Notes: a model not told the origin generated them from the sequence alone. A stretch of 64,000 bases of DNA from Mucilaginibacter sp. 44-25 (GCA_001898335.1 MKTS01000013.1:124001-188000); one strand, 5' to 3'; positions 52,674 to 62,364 are shown, counted from the first letter of the stretch. Numbers and translations are program-made.

Positions 52674-55433
52674 TTACTTTACTGCTTTTATCAGCTCAAA
52701 ATTACTTAAGCCTGTACCAAGCGGCAGTACAAATGCGCCGCGTTGCTTTTGATATTTGCCTTTAACCGCATAATCAGCTGCTGTATTATGCTGATCTTCA
52801 ATATGCAGATAAGCTTTGGGTGTATACTTATCGCGCGGGTTAAGGGTAATTTGCAATTGACCTGTCGTGGTGTTGTAAGCGATAGTGTTAAACGTACCCG
52901 CATCAAGTGTTAACCATAACTGCAACGGTGCCACAAATACTCTTGATTTAGCGGCTGTTGTTAATTTAATTTTTACCCAGTTTTTTTCGGTTGTTAAGTT
53001 ACCGCCAAAAGCCAGCCAGCCGAGTGTATCGTTATGCATCACATAAGTGGCGGTATTGATGGCATATCCAAAAAAGTTAGGACCATAATCGCCGGAGTAC
53101 GCATCGATATCTAATGTTGAGGGGAAGGAATGGAAAGCGGCAGAACCAAAGCCTTCCTGCGTGATGTTTGAAACAGCGCCCATAGTACCACCATAGCCTA
53201 CACGCAGCATATACAGATCGTCCGGGTGGTTGCGGTATTCATTTAACACCGGTATGGCATTTATACCCGACCCATAGTGATGCAACTGGCGCTCGATCCT
53301 CGATAACTTACCGCCATAAAGGAAATCCCAGTAACGCCTTGCCGAGCCGTTATAACCCCAGTGTGGTATAGTAGGCATATAGGCCAGTATAGCATCAATG
53401 GTCACATTTGCCTTATCATCATAACCAAAGTATTTGGACCACACATACACTTCTTCCTGTCCGGTTGAGTCCCAGGGCATTTCGCTCCCGAACGGATATT
53501 GCAGGGTGCGCCAGTGGTCGGCACGCTTTTTCATAGCGGCTTCTAAAGTTCTGGCAGGTACAATCCAGCCCTCAGCCTTCAGGTCCTTTAATATAAAGTA
53601 GAAAACAGAACCTTCCATTTGCCCAAACTGCACATAATAAGGCGCCAGGTTAACCATAGCCATTGCCGTACTGTAAGCATTATTTAAATGCCACTGCCAG
53701 GGCTTCTCAGTTACCAGACCTACATGGTTACGGGCAAGGCGGTACAGTACCCAATGCGCCGCGGCCACATGCGGGTAATTATAAGAGCGGCCAATATCAT
53801 TGGCTGATTTGTGATCCCATGCCGCCCATGTTTTGTAATTGATCTTAGGGTCGTAAATACCGGCGGGTAATGAATCGGGCTGATAGTAGAACATGCTTTT
53901 CTTTACCCCGTACATTTCCTTGCCGCTGCTATGCTGCAGGCCACCCCACAAAGTGTGGTTAGCAAACAGTTGAAGCTTGTCTATTTCGGCCTTATCAGGT
54001 TCTAAAAATTCTTTCATCATGGCGCCCAACCAACTGCCCGCGCCAGCCTCGTCGCTTAAACCGGCAATCCATGCGCGGCTTTCCTGCGTTACCTGTTGCT
54101 TTTTCTTATCATCATAACTTATCACGGAGTTATTACGCCCAAAAGGATCCTGAGGGTTGTGGTACCATTGTTTGGTAGTTAAAAAATGCCCAAAATCTTT
54201 TACCATTTCGCTTTCGGGCTTTATCACCTTGTAGTTGATGGTTTGCTTTAGCCCATCAGTGTAGGTTACGGTTAAACGTGCCCTTCCCCATGTTTTGCCT
54301 TTTATGGCATAAGCATACATCCCTGCTTTGGGGGCATTTATTTTGCTTAACTCCAAAGCACCGGCAGGTTCTACAGTTATATTTTCAACCGGTTTAGCAT
54401 AGTTCAAAAACAAACGTCCATTTACATCCTGCGGCAATACATAACCTGGTATACCTACGGCTACGGGACGGTTGTTACCGGCTAAGGTTTGCTCAATATT
54501 TTTCACCGATGGCGAAAGCACAAAGCCAAGGCCTACCGTGTAAGTCTGACCCGGTTTTAGCACCTGCGCGGTTGGTGTGTTCCAGGGTTTGGCAGCTTTC
54601 CATTCTTTGGCAGCGGCAGCCTTGCTGTGTACCATCCATTCGTAAAAGCCCTCAAAGGTAATTCCGCGGGGTGTTGGATCATCAAGCAAGGGGTTGTAAG
54701 CCTCAAACGGTGTATGCCCGGAAGGGATCACCAACAGTACCGGCCCGTGGCCGCTCAAACGTGCCACCTGCAAATAACCGGCATCAGCACCAATATAGGG
54801 GTCATAGAAAACGTTAGTGGCATGGGCTTCTTCAAGCGTTTTACCCTCCATAATATTGTTGAATATTACAGGCATACCCAGGTCGCCAATTTCAATGTCG
54901 GTGTTAGATTTATTAGTTATGGTGAACTCCATAGTGAGCCTGCCATCAATATTTTTCCAGTAACGCTCAATTTTCAACGGAATACCTGCTGGCAGCGTTC
55001 CTGCAAGATCAGCAGCGGCCAACGTGTTTTCTGTTACCGATAAAGCGGTTACCGTACCGCGTTTAGCCGCGGTTGAACAACGTACCCATGTGGTATCGCC
55101 GGCTGCCTTGTACCGCAGGTTGATATCGCCTAATTGGTACATACCATCTTTATTGCGCAAGGCAAGCCTGTCGGCAGGGGTAAAATCAAAAGCCTTGTCT
55201 TCATCAGGCACCAAGGCGGCTACCGTTTGTGATGCCTTTACCAGTTTAAGGGTAAGTTTACCGGTATGAAAGCTTAATGTACCTGATGCCAGATCGAGTG
55301 TTGACGGGCGTTTGGCCAGTTTTTCCCATGGCGATTGCGCGTTAACTATAGACGGTACTATAACCTGCCCAAGCAGTAATGCGGTAAATAAGGCCGGAAA
55401 AAGTTTTTTAATTTTCACAGAAGTATAAATCAT
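52674..55433 (-). CDS. Large secreted protein resembling DUF5695; possible novel glycoside hydrolase
   Basis: 919 residues with a signal peptide (FPALFTALLLGQVIVPSIVNA). An N-terminal beta-sandwich (DLASGTLSFHTGKLTLKLV; IEDLGMPV-like region near 190) of about 40-310 leads to a small beta domain near 320-400. A helical, Trp/Tyr-rich domain follows (GAGSWLGAMMKEFLEPDKAE, NYPHVAAAHWVLYRLARNH, GWIVPARTLEAAMKKRADHW) that looks like an (alpha/alpha)6 toroid. A C-terminal beta region closes it. I place it near DUF5695 from memory. The beta-sandwich plus helical barrel layout recalls polysaccharide lyases and GH families, but no catalytic motif is certain. It is co-transcribed with the DUF885 peptidase gene (18-base gap). 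Confidence 0.65.
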   Translation of the reverse strand: MIYTSVKIKKLFPALFTALLLGQVIVPSIVNAQSPWEKLAKRPSTLDLASGTLSFHTGKLTLKLVKASQTVAALVPDEDKAFDFTPADRLALRNKDGMYQLGDINLRYKAAGDTTWVRCSTAAKRGTVTALSVTENTLAAADLAGTLPAGIPLKIERYWKNIDGRLTMEFTITNKSNTDIEIGDLGMPVIFNNIMEGKTLEEAHATNVFYDPYIGADAGYLQVARLSGHGPVLLVIPSGHTPFEAYNPLLDDPTPRGITFEGFYEWMVHSKAAAAKEWKAAKPWNTPTAQVLKPGQTYTVGLGFVLSPSVKNIEQTLAGNNRPVAVGIPGYVLPQDVNGRLFLNYAKPVENITVEPAGALELSKINAPKAGMYAYAIKGKTWGRARLTVTYTDGLKQTINYKVIKPESEMVKDFGHFLTTKQWYHNPQDPFGRNNSVISYDDKKKQQVTQESRAWIAGLSDEAGAGSWLGAMMKEFLEPDKAEIDKLQLFANHTLWGGLQHSSGKEMYGVKKSMFYYQPDSLPAGIYDPKINYKTWAAWDHKSANDIGRSYNYPHVAAAHWVLYRLARNHVGLVTEKPWQWHLNNAYSTAMAMVNLAPYYVQFGQMEGSVFYFILKDLKAEGWIVPARTLEAAMKKRADHWRTLQYPFGSEMPWDSTGQEEVYVWSKYFGYDDKANVTIDAILAYMPTIPHWGYNGSARRYWDFLYGGKLSRIERQLHHYGSGINAIPVLNEYRNHPDDLYMLRVGYGGTMGAVSNITQEGFGSAAFHSFPSTLDIDAYSGDYGPNFFGYAINTATYVMHNDTLGWLAFGGNLTTEKNWVKIKLTTAAKSRVFVAPLQLWLTLDAGTFNTIAYNTTTGQLQITLNPRDKYTPKAYLHIEDQHNTAADYAVKGKYQKQRGAFVLPLGTGLSNFELIKAVK

Positions 55434-55451
55434 TTTAGAATTAGGGCTTGT

Positions 55452-57287
55452 TTAGTTTTTGCCTGTAGCACTGTTTTTATTGAGGTCATAAAAGCGCCAG
55501 CTGGTGGTAAAGTCAGGGGTAAGTTGCTGATCAGTGAGCGTAGCACGCACCATTTCAATAGGGATAAGGTTTTCTTTCATCACCGCGTCATGAAACTGTT
55601 TGAAGGTCATCTTGCCGCTATCAACCAGTTCCTGTTTAAGCCCCCACAATTGCAGGCCGCCTACTAAATAAGCTACCTGGTAAAGTGGACTGTATCCGCC
55701 GGCAAAAGATCTTCTCACCTCCCCTTCGGCATTGGCACGTTCGTGGCCAACACGGTCGACAAGGAAATTAATACACTGCTGAGGCGTCCAGTTGCCTAAA
55801 TGATAGTTTAAGGAGAAGATAATGCGTGCGCAACGGTGCATGCGCCAGAATAACATACCCACACGTTCTTCGGGTGTTTTGGCGAAGCCTTTGTTATAAA
55901 GCAATAGTTCCCAGTAAAGCGGCCAGCCTTCAACCGCGAACGGTGTACCAAAATCTCCGCGATAAGCTTTGTAGCGACTGTTCATAAAATATTGCAGATT
56001 ATGGCCGGGGATCAGTTCGTGCTGTACGGTTCCTCTTGAAAAGTACGGATTGTTGCCGCGCATACTCATCAGTTTATCCTGCTCGCTCATGGTATTGGTA
56101 GGATATGATACGCTGATCTCCTTACCACCTGTAAAAAACGGGTTAACCAGTTGCCTTTCAGGCGTCATCATGATCATTCCCCAGGTTTCCTCGGCCAATG
56201 GCGGAATAGTGATCAGGTCGTTCGCTTTGATGAAGTTAACGGCATCGTCATATAATTTAATGATCAGTTCAGGCTGGTGCCCTGCCGGTACATAACTGTT
56301 CTTCACCTTTTCCAAAGCCGCTTTCCAGTTGTTGCCAAAGCCCATTTCCTGCGATGCTTTCAGCATCTCCTTATCGCACCAGGCAAATTCCTTATTGGCA
56401 AGCGCTATCAGTTCCTCAGGTGTGTAAGGGATCATCTCCGCTTTTAGCTGGCTCATCAGTTCATCACGACCAATGGGTACGCCTTTTATGCCGCTGCTAT
56501 CAGGCTTTTGGGTGGTTATTACTTTTGCCTTACTACGTAGCAAGCTGGCATAGTTAGCCAGCGCGGTATCCAGTTGCGTATAGGTTTGTGGTACCCACCA
56601 GGTAAACATAGGGTCGTAACCGTTATAAAAGTCAACCACATTTTTAAGCCTCCTTTGTATGCCGAACACAGCGTTACTGCTCATACGTGCCAGCGAACCT
56701 TCTATGTAGTCAGCTTTTTTTATTTTTAGAGAAGCGGCCCTGAGGTCGCGGATGATATTATTTAACTGCCCTGCCACATCCTGCCCGTTCAGGAAAACGC
56801 CCCTTCTGCGTTGCTTTTCCATCTTGTAAATGGTTTCGGCAAAAGGTATATAGGAGGTTATTTGTGCATATTTATTCTCTTCGTTCTTTAGTGATAACAG
56901 ATCGGAATTGATCTCTTTTTTCAGTAAGATATAATCAACCTTACCATAAATGCTCATGCCGTTAAAATCGGCGCTCTTTAGTTTTTGCAGGTAATCATTA
57001 GCTACCTCGTTTAATCTTTTTCTTTCCTCGGGCGTTTGCAGTACATAATACTTGCCCTGGTCTTCACCTTTGTCGTTTAAGTTGTATGGGGCGTAAAAGT
57101 CGCGGATTGCGCCCATGTCCTGCTGGTACTGTATTACCCAACCCGAAACTTCGCTGGCCTGCTCATACATGGCTTTAGGCGCGTTTTGGGCTATTACAGT
57201 TGCGGGTAACAATAAAACAGCACTCATGTACATGAACGATGCTGTTGCTGGCCTTACCAGAGATCTTATTGCACGGAGACTTACCAT
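55452..57287 (-). CDS. DUF885-family metallopeptidase-like protein, secreted
   Basis: 611 residues with a signal peptide (FMYMSAVLLLPATVIAQ). The long helical body carries, near residues 420-430, HELIPGHNLQYF (an HExxPGH variant of the zinc-peptidase motif), followed by GTPFAVEGWPLYWELLLY with the third-ligand region, both characteristic of DUF885. The family is related to M32-like metallopeptidases and is thought to be proteolytic, but few members are characterised. It is the first gene of a two-gene operon with the DUF5695-like protein. The location between arabinose and hydroxyproline genes suggests use of glycoprotein or peptide substrates (inference). Confidence 0.88.
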   Translation of the reverse strand: MVSLRAIRSLVRPATASFMYMSAVLLLPATVIAQNAPKAMYEQASEVSGWVIQYQQDMGAIRDFYAPYNLNDKGEDQGKYYVLQTPEERKRLNEVANDYLQKLKSADFNGMSIYGKVDYILLKKEINSDLLSLKNEENKYAQITSYIPFAETIYKMEKQRRRGVFLNGQDVAGQLNNIIRDLRAASLKIKKADYIEGSLARMSSNAVFGIQRRLKNVVDFYNGYDPMFTWWVPQTYTQLDTALANYASLLRSKAKVITTQKPDSSGIKGVPIGRDELMSQLKAEMIPYTPEELIALANKEFAWCDKEMLKASQEMGFGNNWKAALEKVKNSYVPAGHQPELIIKLYDDAVNFIKANDLITIPPLAEETWGMIMMTPERQLVNPFFTGGKEISVSYPTNTMSEQDKLMSMRGNNPYFSRGTVQHELIPGHNLQYFMNSRYKAYRGDFGTPFAVEGWPLYWELLLYNKGFAKTPEERVGMLFWRMHRCARIIFSLNYHLGNWTPQQCINFLVDRVGHERANAEGEVRRSFAGGYSPLYQVAYLVGGLQLWGLKQELVDSGKMTFKQFHDAVMKENLIPIEMVRATLTDQQLTPDFTTSWRFYDLNKNSATGKN

Positions 57288-57508
57288 GATACCGGAAATG
57301 GAAAAGAATTAAATACTGATTTTAAATATCTGGCAAAACACAGAAAAAACTGTTTTTCGCCAGGTATAAATATCCGTGCTGTAAATGTGAAACTAATAAT
57401 AGATATTATCTGATATTGATTATATTTTATCAGCTTGTGTTAAGCAGGCTTCAATAGTAAGCAGGAAGAAAGTAGCGCTATCGCTTTGAGGGATAACGGG
57501 ATAAAAAG

Positions 57509-57534
57509 AACGGGCAGCTGGTAAGCTGCCCGTT
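57509..57534. terminator. Terminator of the hydroxyproline operon
   Basis: AACGGGCAGCT (57509-57519) and AGCTGCCCGTT (57524-57534) with loop GGTA; T-runs occur on both sides. It is 9 bases beyond the stop at 57544. Confidence 0.88.
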
Positions 57535-57543
57535 TTAACTATA

Positions 57544-58788
57544 TTAAAAACGATCAGGGGAAAATGCGGAGATGTTGATAGCGGTATTTTTTTCTGATAC
57601 CACTTCATTAACCAGGTACCCGGTTGCCGGGCCTAAACTCAGCCCCATCATACCGTGCCCGGTAGCAACAATAAGGTTATCATATTTACCGGAACGGCCT
57701 ATGTAAGGTAAGCCATCAGGCGAAGCCGGGCGGAAACCATACCAGATATCCTTTACTGCAGGTACTTGCGGGTGCAGATCAGGGAAGTATTTAGGAACTG
57801 ATTCCACTATCCCTTCCACACGTTTCATGTTGATACGGTTGTTGATCTTGTCCAGTTCCATGGTACCGCCATAACGCAGATGACCATTCATGGGCGTAAT
57901 AGCTACCCTGGCCTCGGCAAGCAGTGCCGGAATGGTCATGCGGTTTTGAGGCTCGGGAACCATAAAAGAGTAACCTTTACCCGGCATAAGCGGCGCTTTG
58001 ATATCCACCATTTTAGCCACAGCCGGCGACCATGAGCCACCTGCTATCACATATTGGTCGGCTGTCCACTCTTTATCACCGGTAAAAACCTTGGTTATCT
58101 TTTTCCCGGACTTCTCTATGCGGGTAACCATCTGGTTCCAGTGTATTTCCACCCCGTGCTCCTGCAAATATTTAATTAAACCCTGTATGAGCGCGTTGGG
58201 GTAAATATGTCCGTCGCAACGGTAATGTACGGCGCCTAAAACATCAAGGTTAAGTTCTGGTTGCAGCGCTTTACATTGTTCAGGGGTCAGCACGTCCATA
58301 TCAAGGCCAAGCTCCTTTGCCTTATGTGCCAAATGTGCTTCTTCTTCGGCAGCCTGTTCTGTTTTATAGAACATCAATATCCCTTTATCACTTAGGCCAA
58401 AGTCAATACCGGTTTCCGCGCCAAGCGTGCTGTAAAGCTTTTTACTTAACAGCGACAGATCGCGCAAAGGAACGGCTGAATTTTGAACATGCTTGTCATT
58501 AGCATATTTCATAAACTTTAGTCCCCAGGAGATCAATTGCGGGTTTAAAGATGGTTTTACGTAAAAAGGGCTTTTACTGTCAAACATCCATCTTATGCCC
58601 TGTTTAATCATTCCCGGGGCTGCAAGGGGTATAAAATGACTTGGAACGATCATACCGGCATTGCCCGATGAGCAATTATCCACCAGATCGCCTTTATCTA
58701 ATAAGGTTACCTTATGACCGGCTTTTTGTAAATAATAAGCGGAACTTAAGCCAATGATTCCGCCGCCTATAATAAGTACGTGAGGCAT
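57544..58788 (-). CDS. FAD-dependent D-amino-acid oxidoreductase, probable cis-4-hydroxy-D-proline dehydrogenase
   Basis: 414 residues of the DadA/DAO fold. The FAD motif is HVLIIGGGIIGLSSAYYLQKAG (residues 3-24), then DNCSSGNAGMIVPSHF, a sugar/amino acid barrel (FMVPEPQNRMTIPALLAEAR) and a C-terminal FAD contact (GYFRPASPDG-like, GHGMMGLSLGPATGYLVNEV). Following a hydroxyproline epimerase gene by 11 bases, it most likely oxidises cis-4-hydroxy-D-proline to 1-pyrroline-4-hydroxy-2-carboxylate. It is cytoplasmic and the last gene of the operon. General D-amino-acid dehydrogenase is the alternative. Confidence 0.88.
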   Translation of the reverse strand: MPHVLIIGGGIIGLSSAYYLQKAGHKVTLLDKGDLVDNCSSGNAGMIVPSHFIPLAAPGMIKQGIRWMFDSKSPFYVKPSLNPQLISWGLKFMKYANDKHVQNSAVPLRDLSLLSKKLYSTLGAETGIDFGLSDKGILMFYKTEQAAEEEAHLAHKAKELGLDMDVLTPEQCKALQPELNLDVLGAVHYRCDGHIYPNALIQGLIKYLQEHGVEIHWNQMVTRIEKSGKKITKVFTGDKEWTADQYVIAGGSWSPAVAKMVDIKAPLMPGKGYSFMVPEPQNRMTIPALLAEARVAITPMNGHLRYGGTMELDKINNRINMKRVEGIVESVPKYFPDLHPQVPAVKDIWYGFRPASPDGLPYIGRSGKYDNLIVATGHGMMGLSLGPATGYLVNEVVSEKNTAINISAFSPDRF

Positions 58789-58799
58789 GTTTATTTTAA

Positions 58800-59804
58800 T
58801 TAAAGCACCTGGAAACCATGTGCATAAGGATCATCTTCGTCGTCAATCTTAATGGTATTATAACCATATACCTTGGCCCATCCTTCTATGCTGGGGATAA
58901 TGGCATCAAAATCATTCAGCTTTACCACATCCTCTACCTTGCCGGTAAACTTGCTGCCGATGATGCTTTCATGTACGAAAGTATCGCCTTTTTTAAGCTT
59001 CCCTTTGGCAAACCATTGTGCCATACGCGCCGAGGTACCGGTACCACATGGAGAACGGTCAATAGCTTTATCGCCATAAAAAACGGCGTTACGCGCGGTA
59101 GCATCTTCAGACAGGGTTTTACCTGCCCAAAGGATGTGCGTACAAGTATTGATGGTAGGGTTTTGCGGGTGTACAAAAGTATATAACTCGTTTATACGCT
59201 GGCGCAACACGCGGCTCCAGGCAATAAGCTGGCCCGCGCTGTAGTTTTCGAGCCCGGCAAAGTTTGGCTGCGGGTCAACTATGGCATAATAGTTACCACC
59301 GTAAGCTACATCAATAGTTAACGTACCCAGATCAGGGCATTCTACAGTAAGGTTTTCTGCCGCCAGGTAGGCCGGTACGTTAGTTAACTTAACCGATTTT
59401 ACTTTTGTACCTTCCTGTTTATACTCTATCATCACCAGGCCAGCCGGTGCTTCCATACGTACAATGCCGGGGGTTTTAGGGGTGATAAGTCCTTCCTCGA
59501 TAGCTATGGTGATGGTACCAATGGTGCCGTGGCCGCACATGGGCAGGCATCCGCTGGTTTCTATGAACAGCACCGCTACATCGTTATCGGGGTTATGAGG
59601 CGGATACAAAATACTGCCCGACATCATATCATGCCCGCGGGGTTCAAACATCAGTCCGGTTCGTATCCAGTCATATTCCTTCAGGAAATGCTGGCGCTTC
59701 TCGCTCATGTTATCTCCTTTTAACACAGGGCCTCCACCGGCAACCAGCCTTACAGGATTACCACAGGTATGGGCGTCAACACAAAAAAAAGTTTTGTTTG
59801 CCAT
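58800..59804 (-). CDS. 4-hydroxyproline 2-epimerase (proline racemase family)
   Basis: 334 residues. Two catalytic cysteines are present: Cys90 in GCLPMCGHGTIGT and Cys253 in DRSPCGTGTSARMA. This separates it from the 3-hydroxyproline dehydratases, which carry Thr at the second position. DAHTCGNPVRLVAGGGPVLK is the family's N-terminus. It converts trans-4-hydroxy-L-proline to cis-4-hydroxy-D-proline. Neighbours are the dehydrogenase (11-base gap) and the semialdehyde dehydrogenase (1 base), together a complete catabolic set. Proline racemase is a formal alternative. Confidence 0.93.
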   Translation of the reverse strand: MANKTFFCVDAHTCGNPVRLVAGGGPVLKGDNMSEKRQHFLKEYDWIRTGLMFEPRGHDMMSGSILYPPHNPDNDVAVLFIETSGCLPMCGHGTIGTITIAIEEGLITPKTPGIVRMEAPAGLVMIEYKQEGTKVKSVKLTNVPAYLAAENLTVECPDLGTLTIDVAYGGNYYAIVDPQPNFAGLENYSAGQLIAWSRVLRQRINELYTFVHPQNPTINTCTHILWAGKTLSEDATARNAVFYGDKAIDRSPCGTGTSARMAQWFAKGKLKKGDTFVHESIIGSKFTGKVEDVVKLNDFDAIIPSIEGWAKVYGYNTIKIDDEDDPYAHGFQVL

Positions 59805-59805
59805 A

Positions 59806-61386
59806 TTATTCTTTAGTCCACTGGTTGTCTACAATTCTCCAGATGTTTAGCGGATTGGCATTTTGCAGTTCGGCTGGTAATAGCGCGTCGTCCCAGTCCT
59901 GCCAGGCCAGCGGCCTCACAAAACGGTATACGGCACCGGTACCTACCGAAGTAAAGCGGCTATCGCTGGTAGCCGGGAATGGCCCACCATGCTGCATAGC
60001 AGCACAAACTTCTACACCCGTAGGTACACCATTTAAAATAAGCCTGCCGGTTATATCACTTAGCTTGCTCAGCAATTGGCTGTATTCGGGTAATTCTTCC
60101 TTTTCAGCCATTACCGTTACGGTAAGCTGTCCGTGTAATTTATCGGCTATCAGCTCCAGTTGTTCTGCATTTTCAGCTACCACCAATACTGACATGGGGC
60201 CAAATATTTCTTCCTGGAACTTAGGGTTTGCCAGGAAATCGGCACCGCTAACTTTTATTACAGCAGCGGCAGACTGGTTAATGCACTCCTGGTTTATGGC
60301 CTTTGATTGTGCCATTACCGTAACACCGGCTTCGGCCATTACACCTTCAGACAGGGTTTGGTAATTTTTCCAGATACCGGCGGTAAGCATAGTGGCCGAC
60401 GGCGCCTTTTCTATCGCGGCAGCAAGCGCCCCGGTAAAGCGGTCTAAACCTTCGCCCTGTACAGCCAGCATTAAGCCCGGGTTGGTACAGAACTGCCCTG
60501 CGCCCAATGTAATGGAAGCAGCATACTTAGCAGCCAGTTCTTCGGGTTTACTGCGGATAGCCTCGGGTAATAGTAACACCGGGTTGATGCTGCCCATTTC
60601 GGTAAATACCGGTATTACGTCATTACGGCGGCGGGCCAGGTCAACCAAAGCCATACCACCTTTATATGAACCGGTAAAGGCAACTGCCTTGGTAGCCGGG
60701 TGGGTTACCAATTGTTCGCCTACGGCATAACCGCTATCAAATAACAGGGAAAACACGCCTTTTGGCATGCCGGTACTTTCGGCAGCCTTGCAAATAGCCT
60801 CACCAACCAACGCGCTGGTACCCGGATGTGCCTGATGGGCTTTAACCACAACAGGGCAGCCCGCCGCCAAAGCGGAAGCGGTATCGCCACCGGCTACAGA
60901 AAACGCCAACGGGAAATTGCTCGCGCCAAACACCACCACAGGGCCAACAGCTACCGACATTTTACGAATATCAGACTTTGGTAATGGTGTACGCTCGGGT
61001 TGGGCGGTATCAATAACCGCGTTTACCCATGAGCCTTCCTCAACCAGGTCTGCAAACATGCGTAACTGGCCGGTGGTACGCCCCATTTCTCCCATGATAC
61101 GGGCTTGCGGCAAACCGCTTTCAGCAACGGCACGGTCTACAAGGGTACTGCCAAGTTCTGTGATCTCCGTAGCAATAGCTCTTAAGAAGTCGGCCCTTTT
61201 AGCGCCGCCTATATTTTTATATTGCGCAAAAGCCTGCTGTGCAGCCTCTAAAGCAGCCTGCACTGCAGTGCTATCCGCAACTTCAAACTCACCTGTTAAA
61301 ACGGCACCTGTTGACGCGCTTAAGGCAGTAAACCTCTCGCCGCTAACAGGCACCTGTTCACAGGCAACAATGTTTTTTCCAGTCAT
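59806..61386 (-). CDS. 2,5-dioxovalerate (alpha-ketoglutarate semialdehyde) dehydrogenase
   Basis: 526 residues of the NADP-type aldehyde dehydrogenase superfamily. Catalytic Glu in IPVFTEMGSINPVL and catalytic Cys in LGAGQFCTNPGLML. The oxyanion Asn in FGASNFPLAFSVAGGDTASA marks the alpha-ketoglutarate semialdehyde dehydrogenase subgroup. In this operon it would oxidise 2,5-dioxopentanoate to 2-oxoglutarate, the last step of 4-hydroxyproline breakdown. It can also serve L-arabinose oxidation pathways in other bacteria, but no such genes are here. One base separates it from the epimerase gene. Confidence 0.93.
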   Translation of the reverse strand: MTGKNIVACEQVPVSGERFTALSASTGAVLTGEFEVADSTAVQAALEAAQQAFAQYKNIGGAKRADFLRAIATEITELGSTLVDRAVAESGLPQARIMGEMGRTTGQLRMFADLVEEGSWVNAVIDTAQPERTPLPKSDIRKMSVAVGPVVVFGASNFPLAFSVAGGDTASALAAGCPVVVKAHQAHPGTSALVGEAICKAAESTGMPKGVFSLLFDSGYAVGEQLVTHPATKAVAFTGSYKGGMALVDLARRRNDVIPVFTEMGSINPVLLLPEAIRSKPEELAAKYAASITLGAGQFCTNPGLMLAVQGEGLDRFTGALAAAIEKAPSATMLTAGIWKNYQTLSEGVMAEAGVTVMAQSKAINQECINQSAAAVIKVSGADFLANPKFQEEIFGPMSVLVVAENAEQLELIADKLHGQLTVTVMAEKEELPEYSQLLSKLSDITGRLILNGVPTGVEVCAAMQHGGPFPATSDSRFTSVGTGAVYRFVRPLAWQDWDDALLPAELQNANPLNIWRIVDNQWTKE

Positions 61387-61395
61387 TTATCTATA

Positions 61396-62334
61396 TTAAT
61401 ATGCTGCTGTTTCCAATTTACCCCAGCTACCTTCCGGCAATTCAGGGCGTACGGCCAATGCATCAGCAATTACTTTTTGCACACGTTCTCTCTCTTCGCC
61501 GCTCAATGGTAAACGTGGCGCACGTACACGCTCGGTACCTATACCTGTGGCAACTTCGGCTAATTTAATGTATTGTACCAGTTTTGGATGAATATCCAGC
61601 TCCAGCAAAGGTAAAAACCAACGGTGGATAGCACGTGCCTCATCATAACGGCCGGCTTTAACCAGGCGGTAAATAGCAACGGTTTCGCGCGGGAAAGCAT
61701 CAACCAAACCTGCAACCCAGCCATCAGCGCCCATCATTAAGCTTTCTGTGGCGATAGGGTCAACACCGGTAAATATTTTAAAACGGTTACCAAAACGGTT
61801 AAACATCCTGGTTACGTTAATTACATCGCGGGTTGATTCTTTAACAGCCTGTATGTTTTCCACCTCTGCAAGCTGCTCAAACATATCCAAAGTAACTTCA
61901 ATTTTATAATCTACCGGGTTGTTATAGATCATGATAGGCAGCGGTGTGCTTTTAGCTACTTCTTTAAAGAAAGTAACGGTTTCAAGCTCATCAGCTTTAT
62001 AACGCATAGGCGGCAACAGCATTAAGCCATCAGCACCGTACTCGTATGCTTTCTTAGCGAAAGCGATAGCGGCTTTAGTAGTTTGTTCGGCAATATTTAA
62101 GATCACCGGCACTTTACCTTCTACTAATGCCAGTGTATGTTTAAGCAACGTAAATTTCTCTTCTTCTGTTAATACGCTGGCCTCACCTAAAGAACCTCCT
62201 AAGATGATACCTTCAGCACCTGCTTCAAGCTGTGCTGCTATGTTTTTATCAAATGCTACAAGGTCCAGTTCATCATCCGGGCCAAACTTTGTGGTAACTG
62301 CCGGGAATACGCCGGTCCATTCAAAATTGATCAT
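61396..62334 (-). CDS. DapA-family lyase, probable 1-pyrroline-4-hydroxy-2-carboxylate deaminase
   Basis: 312 residues of the dihydrodipicolinate synthase/N-acetylneuraminate lyase fold. Schiff-base Lys165 (NIQAVKESTRD), Tyr137 (IMIYNNPVDY) and GGSLGEASVLT in place of the usual GTTGE loop. As the first gene of an operon with a hydroxyproline epimerase, it most likely deaminates 1-pyrroline-4-hydroxy-2-carboxylate to 2,5-dioxopentanoate. Dihydrodipicolinate synthase itself is unlikely given the altered loop and context. No signal peptide. Confidence 0.88.
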   Translation of the reverse strand: MINFEWTGVFPAVTTKFGPDDELDLVAFDKNIAAQLEAGAEGIILGGSLGEASVLTEEEKFTLLKHTLALVEGKVPVILNIAEQTTKAAIAFAKKAYEYGADGLMLLPPMRYKADELETVTFFKEVAKSTPLPIMIYNNPVDYKIEVTLDMFEQLAEVENIQAVKESTRDVINVTRMFNRFGNRFKIFTGVDPIATESLMMGADGWVAGLVDAFPRETVAIYRLVKAGRYDEARAIHRWFLPLLELDIHPKLVQYIKLAEVATGIGTERVRAPRLPLSGEERERVQKVIADALAVRPELPEGSWGKLETAAY

Positions 62335-62356
62335 ATCCGTAATAAAAATTTTTCCT

Positions 62357-62364
62357 CAAAAATA
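62357..62364 (-). promoter_or_regulatory. Candidate -7 box of the hydroxyproline operon
   Basis: TATTTTTG on the minus strand fits TAnnTTTG, 22 bases before the ATG at 62334. No convincing -33 box was found. Confidence 0.4.
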
